A stretch of 8,318 bases of DNA. Source: Atopobiaceae bacterium (GTDB lineage: Bacteria; Actinomycetota; Coriobacteriia; Coriobacteriales; Atopobiaceae). This document shows positions 5,383 through 8,318 of the stretch, piece by piece (position 1 is the first letter of the stretch; every line of letters starts with the position of its first letter). A model generated the notes under the pieces. That model was not told the DNA's origin. It made no database searches and saw only the letters and a program-made list of their open reading frames with translations. The stretch covers positions 1-8,318 of the forward strand of contig CADFJN010000032.1 of assembly GCA_902834555.1 (NCBI GenBank), in the 5' to 3' direction. The position numbers were made by a program, and so were the translations under genes.

Positions 5383-8145
5383 ATGACAACAACCGAGGCT
5401 TCGAGCCAAGGGGAGGGACGCGCGCTCGTGAGGGCAAGCGAGGCGGAGCAGGCAAAGTCTGCCCTTGCGCTGGTCGACGTGCCCGAGGAGCTCCGTGACA
5501 ACCTGGCGCTCTTCCTGCGCCTTGTTCGCAAGGTGCTCAAGGAGAACGACCCGGACCTTCTCGCCACCTTCGACCTGCTGCTGGGTGACGCCATCCGCGT
5601 GACGTACGCCGACGGCGTGGCGCGCACGGACGACAAGGCCGCCCTGGCCGAGCAGGCGTTCCAGGAGTTTGTCTCCACCATCGACGGGCTTTCCATGGAC
5701 AGGGCGACGCTGCTCATGCGCGCCTTCGTCACCTACTTCCATCTGGCGAACATCTGCGAGGAGAACTACCGCGTGTCCTCGCTGCGCCGCCGCGAGAGCG
5801 AGGTGCCCACCACCGAGACGGCCGATCCCATCAACGACCTCACGGTGGCCTATGGCCAGCTGGTAGACGAGTGCGGTCGCGCTAAGGCAACGGCGCTTCT
5901 CAACCGCCTTGAGTTCCACCCCGTCTTCACCGCTCACCCCACCGAGGCGCGCCGCAAGGCCGTCGAGGGCAAGATCCGCCGCATCTCCGAGCTTCTCGCC
6001 AAGCGCTCCACGCTCGCCGGCGTCGAACTGGTGGAGAACGAACGCCTTATGCTGCAGGAGATCGACGCGCTGGTGCGCACCTCGCCCATCGCGTACAAGA
6101 AGCCCACGCCCGTCGAGGAGGCCGACACCGTCATCGATATCTTCGATGCCACGCTCTTTGACATGGTGCCCGAGGTCTATCGTCGCTTCGACGACTGGGA
6201 GCTGGGCGAGCGCGCCGGCACCGTGCCGCCCGTGTGCCCGGCGTTCTTCCACCCCGGCAGCTGGATTGGCTCCGACCGCGACGGCAACCCCAACGTCACC
6301 GCAAGGGTGAGCCGCAAGGTCGCCGAGAAGTTCCGCGTGCACGTGCTTGAGGCCCTGGCCGACAGGACCTACTACGTGGGCCGCAACCTCACGCTGGACG
6401 CGCGCTTCACCAAGCCCTCTGACGCGCTTGTGAACCTGTGGAACCACCAGGTCGAGATGAGCGAGGTCCTCTCGCAGCGCGCGCTTGAGGTCTCCACCTC
6501 CGAGCTGCACCGCGCCGTCATGATCGTGATCTCTGACCGCCTGCGTGCCACCATCCAGCGCACGGCCGACATCATGTACGCATCCGCCGACGACTACATT
6601 GCCGACCTGCGCATTGTTCAGCGCTCGCTGGCCGCGGCCGGCGCCATGCGCACCGCGTACGGCCCGCTGCAGAAGCTCATCTGGCAGGCGGAGACCTTTG
6701 GGTTCCACCTGGTCGAGATGGAGTTCCGCCAGCACTCGCTCGTGCACGCCCGCGCGCTCGAGGACATCCGCGAGCACGGGCGCTGGGGCGAGAGGGGCGA
6801 GCTGCAGCCCATGACGCGCGAGGTTCTCGACACCTTCCGCGCCATCGGCAGCATCCAGCGCATCAACGGCGTGAAGGCCGCGCGACGCTACATCATCTCC
6901 TTCACGCAGTCGGCGCAGAACGTGGCCGACGTGTACGAGCTGGCGCGCCTTGCGTTTGCGCACGAGGCGGACGTCCCCGTGCTCGACGTGATTCCGCTCT
7001 TCGAGCAGGTGGAGGACCTGGAGAACGCCGTCGACACGCTCGACCAGATCATCAAGCTTGAGCCCGTGCAGAGGCGCCTTGCCCAGACCGGCAGGCGCAT
7101 GGAGGTCATGCTCGGCTACTCCGATTCCTCCAAGGACGCCGGCCCCACCTCGGCCACGCTGGTGCTCCACGCCGCGCAGGCGGCCATTGCGCAGTGGGCC
7201 GAGAGGAACGACATCGACCTGGTTCTCATGCACGGCCGCGGCGGCGCGGTGGGACGCGGTGGCGGACCGGCAAACCGCGCGGTTCTCTCGCAGCCCAAGG
7301 GCTCGGTCAACTGCCGCTTCAAGCTCACCGAGCAGGGCGAGGTCATCTTTGCCCGCTATGGTGACCCCACGCTGGCCAGGCGTCACGTGGAGTCCGTTGC
7401 CGGCGCCACGCTGCTGCAGTCCTCGCCGTCCATCGAGTACGTGAACACCGAGACCACGGCCAAGTACGCTGACCTGGCAGCCAAGCTGGACAGCGCCTCT
7501 CGCCGTCGCTACCGCGAGCTCTTGGAGACCGAGGGCTTTGCGGAGTGGTTCTCCACGGTCACGCCGCTTACCGAGATTGGCCTCATGCCCATTGGCTCGC
7601 GTCCCGCAAAGCGCGGCCTGGGTGCCAAGTCCTTGGACGACCTGCGCACCATTCCGTGGATCTTCTCGTGGTCGCAGGCGCGCATCAACCTGGCCGCGTG
7701 GTACGGGCTGGGCACGGCGTGCGAGGAGCTGGGTGACCTCGACCTTCTCCGCCAGGCTTACGCGGAGTGGCCGCTCTTTACCACGTTCATCGACAACATC
7801 GAGATGTCGCTCTCCAAGACCGACGAGCGCATTGGCCGCATGTACCTGGCGCTGGGCTCGCGCGACGACCTGTCCGAGAAGGTCCTGGAGGAGATGCGCC
7901 TTACGCGCAAGTGGGTGCTGGCCATTGTGGGTGACGAGTGGCCGCTGGAGCACCGTCGCGTGCTGGGGCCGGTGATTCGCGCGAGGCTGCCGTTCGTGAA
8001 CGTGCTCTCGGTGACGCAGGTGCGCGCGCTGCGCGAGATGCGCACCCGCGGCGAGCACCTCACGCCGGAGGAGCGCGAGCGGTTCATCTACCTCATCCTG
8101 TGCACTGTGTCCGGTGTTGCCGCCGGGCTGCAGAACACGGGGTGA
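5383..8145 (+). CDS. ppc: Phosphoenolpyruvate carboxylase
   Basis: This cytosolic enzyme carboxylates phosphoenolpyruvate with bicarbonate to oxaloacetate, the anaplerotic entry to aspartate-family amino acids and reductive C4 acid formation. The 920-residue protein is complete, slightly longer than E. coli Ppc (883) because of an N-terminal extension of about 37 residues. Visible signatures are FTAHPTEARRKA (182-193, with His185 = catalytic His138 of E. coli), GSWIGSDRDGNPNV (292-305), GYSDSSKDAG (578-587, Lys584 = Lys546), HGRGGAVGRGG (617-627, Arg619 and Arg625 = Arg581 and Arg587), GSRPAKR (738-744), IPWIFSWSQAR (757-767) and the invariant C-terminal QNTG ending at 920. Asn918 corresponds to Asn881, which binds the inhibitor aspartate in the E. 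coli enzyme, so aspartate feedback is plausible. The start is fixed by GGGAGG just upstream. The gene stands alone, divergent from the flippase-like gene, and is followed by a hairpin at 8276-8304. Nothing suggests damage or transfer. Confidence 0.98.
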   Translation: MTTTEASSQGEGRALVRASEAEQAKSALALVDVPEELRDNLALFLRLVRKVLKENDPDLLATFDLLLGDAIRVTYADGVARTDDKAALAEQAFQEFVSTIDGLSMDRATLLMRAFVTYFHLANICEENYRVSSLRRRESEVPTTETADPINDLTVAYGQLVDECGRAKATALLNRLEFHPVFTAHPTEARRKAVEGKIRRISELLAKRSTLAGVELVENERLMLQEIDALVRTSPIAYKKPTPVEEADTVIDIFDATLFDMVPEVYRRFDDWELGERAGTVPPVCPAFFHPGSWIGSDRDGNPNVTARVSRKVAEKFRVHVLEALADRTYYVGRNLTLDARFTKPSDALVNLWNHQVEMSEVLSQRALEVSTSELHRAVMIVISDRLRATIQRTADIMYASADDYIADLRIVQRSLAAAGAMRTAYGPLQKLIWQAETFGFHLVEMEFRQHSLVHARALEDIREHGRWGERGELQPMTREVLDTFRAIGSIQRINGVKAARRYIISFTQSAQNVADVYELARLAFAHEADVPVLDVIPLFEQVEDLENAVDTLDQIIKLEPVQRRLAQTGRRMEVMLGYSDSSKDAGPTSATLVLHAAQAAIAQWAERNDIDLVLMHGRGGAVGRGGGPANRAVLSQPKGSVNCRFKLTEQGEVIFARYGDPTLARRHVESVAGATLLQSSPSIEYVNTETTAKYADLAAKLDSASRRRYRELLETEGFAEWFSTVTPLTEIGLMPIGSRPAKRGLGAKSLDDLRTIPWIFSWSQARINLAAWYGLGTACEELGDLDLLRQAYAEWPLFTTFIDNIEMSLSKTDERIGRMYLALGSRDDLSEKVLEEMRLTRKWVLAIVGDEWPLEHRRVLGPVIRARLPFVNVLSVTQVRALREMRTRGEHLTPEERERFIYLILCTVSGVAAGLQNTG

Positions 8146-8180
8146 CGGCGGTCGGCCGCGGACGGCGTGCGGCGGCGGCC

Positions 8181-8200
8181 GGTGACCGGTGGTGACCGGT
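8181..8200. repeat. Tandem 10-mer GGTGACCGGT, two copies
   Basis: GGTGACCGGT occurs twice in direct succession (8181-8190, 8191-8200) 35 bp after the ppc stop. Each copy ends in the 6-bp palindrome ACCGGT. The following bases GTGACGCC run into the repeat cluster. No function is evident. Confidence 0.75.
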
Positions 8201-8318
8201 GACGCCCGAAGGCGCGTTTCCGAGGACGGCTGACGCCCGAAGGCGCGTTTCCGACGACAGAACGTACGAAAGCCCCTCTCCGGCGTCATTTTGGCGCCGG
8301 AGAGCTCGTTTTAGCAGG
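8200..8318. repeat. Intergenic repeat array, three forward copies and one inverted copy
   Basis: Copies beginning at 8200 and 8231 share a 24-nt identical block opening TGACGCCCGAAGG. A third, diverged copy begins near 8262. In all three, a GAA-containing tetramer (at 8208, 8239 and 8268) starts exactly 11 nt before TCCG (8219, 8250 and 8279). This is the same spacing as in the two copies at positions 1 and 61. An inverted copy at 8291-8318 keeps the spacing too (CGGA at 8298-8301, TTTT at 8309-8312). The two full forward copies also fold as CGCC-CGAA-GGCG mini-hairpins. The period of about 29-31 bp without unique spacers argues against CRISPR and for a REP/BIME-like family. Confidence 0.7.
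8276..8313 (+). terminator. Intrinsic terminator candidate downstream of ppc
   Basis: CTCTCCGGCG (8276-8285) and CGCCGGAGAG (8295-8304) form a perfect 10-bp stem with a 9-nt loop, followed by CTCGTTTTAG with a 4-T run. It lies 130 bp past the ppc stop and is built from one forward and one inverted copy of the local repeat, so the repeat pair may itself serve as the terminator. Confidence 0.6.

Noticed and set aside
5127..5732. N-terminal extension of the flippase-like gene by up to 202 residues
   Set aside because: Most of it is antisense to ppc with Ser/Arg-rich composition, and the ATG at 5126 has a ribosome-binding site.
5302..8289. A 995-codon open frame on the minus strand opposite ppc
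   Set aside because: Its protein is low-complexity and rich in His, Arg, Gly and Val, matches no family I know, and runs through the ppc coding region and both of its flanks. Long antisense frames are expected when third positions are nearly all G or C; similar ones lie opposite the DegV-family gene, nhaA and the flippase-like gene.
8200..8290. CRISPR-like array
   Set aside because: The units are spaced about 29-31 bp apart with almost no unique sequence between them, diverge from one another, and one copy is inverted; no cas genes are present.

Overview
This window looks like an ordinary chromosomal segment of a GC-rich, probably anaerobic actinomycete of the class Coriobacteriia (Olsenella/Atopobium/Collinsella-like). 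That placement is an inference. It rests on strong G/C bias at third codon positions together with a DegV protein, a DUF1836 protein, an NhaA with an extended cytoplasmic loop, a Wzx-like membrane protein and a bacterial-type PEP carboxylase. I compared nothing against a database. I see no tRNA, rRNA, CRISPR array, transposase, toxin-antitoxin pair or phage gene.

Layout: (1) positions 1-133 hold short G/C-rich inverted and direct repeats downstream of a leftward degV-family gene (134-994, minus). (2) A divergent AT-rich promoter region (995-1130) separates it from a rightward DUF1836 gene (1131-1814), followed 82 bp later by nhaA (1897-3279). (3) A gene-free stretch of about 400 bp (3280-3686) lies between the convergent ends of nhaA and the next gene. 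It contains a GC-rich hairpin, a 132-bp element bounded by perfect 13-bp inverted repeats, a set of overlapping or competing hairpins and a G-rich tandem 12-mer. (4) A leftward MOP-superfamily (Wzx/flippase-like) membrane protein (3687-5126, minus). (5) A 256-bp divergent spacer, then ppc, phosphoenolpyruvate carboxylase, complete at 5383-8145. (6) 8146-8318 holds a tandem 10-mer, three forward copies and one inverted copy of the same roughly 27-bp repeat seen at the start of the window, and a terminator hairpin.

Functionally, the proteins do not form one pathway. DegV/FakB proteins bind fatty acids. The DUF1836 protein is likely a MerR-type DNA-binding regulator and may control its downstream neighbour nhaA (sodium/proton antiport). 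The flippase-like protein probably exports a lipid-linked envelope precursor. PEP carboxylase replenishes oxaloacetate. The only probable operon is DUF1836-nhaA.

The less ordinary content is non-coding: a small intergenic repeat family present at both ends with a fixed internal spacing, and the palindromic element between nhaA and the flippase gene. I did not find a convincing new multi-gene system.
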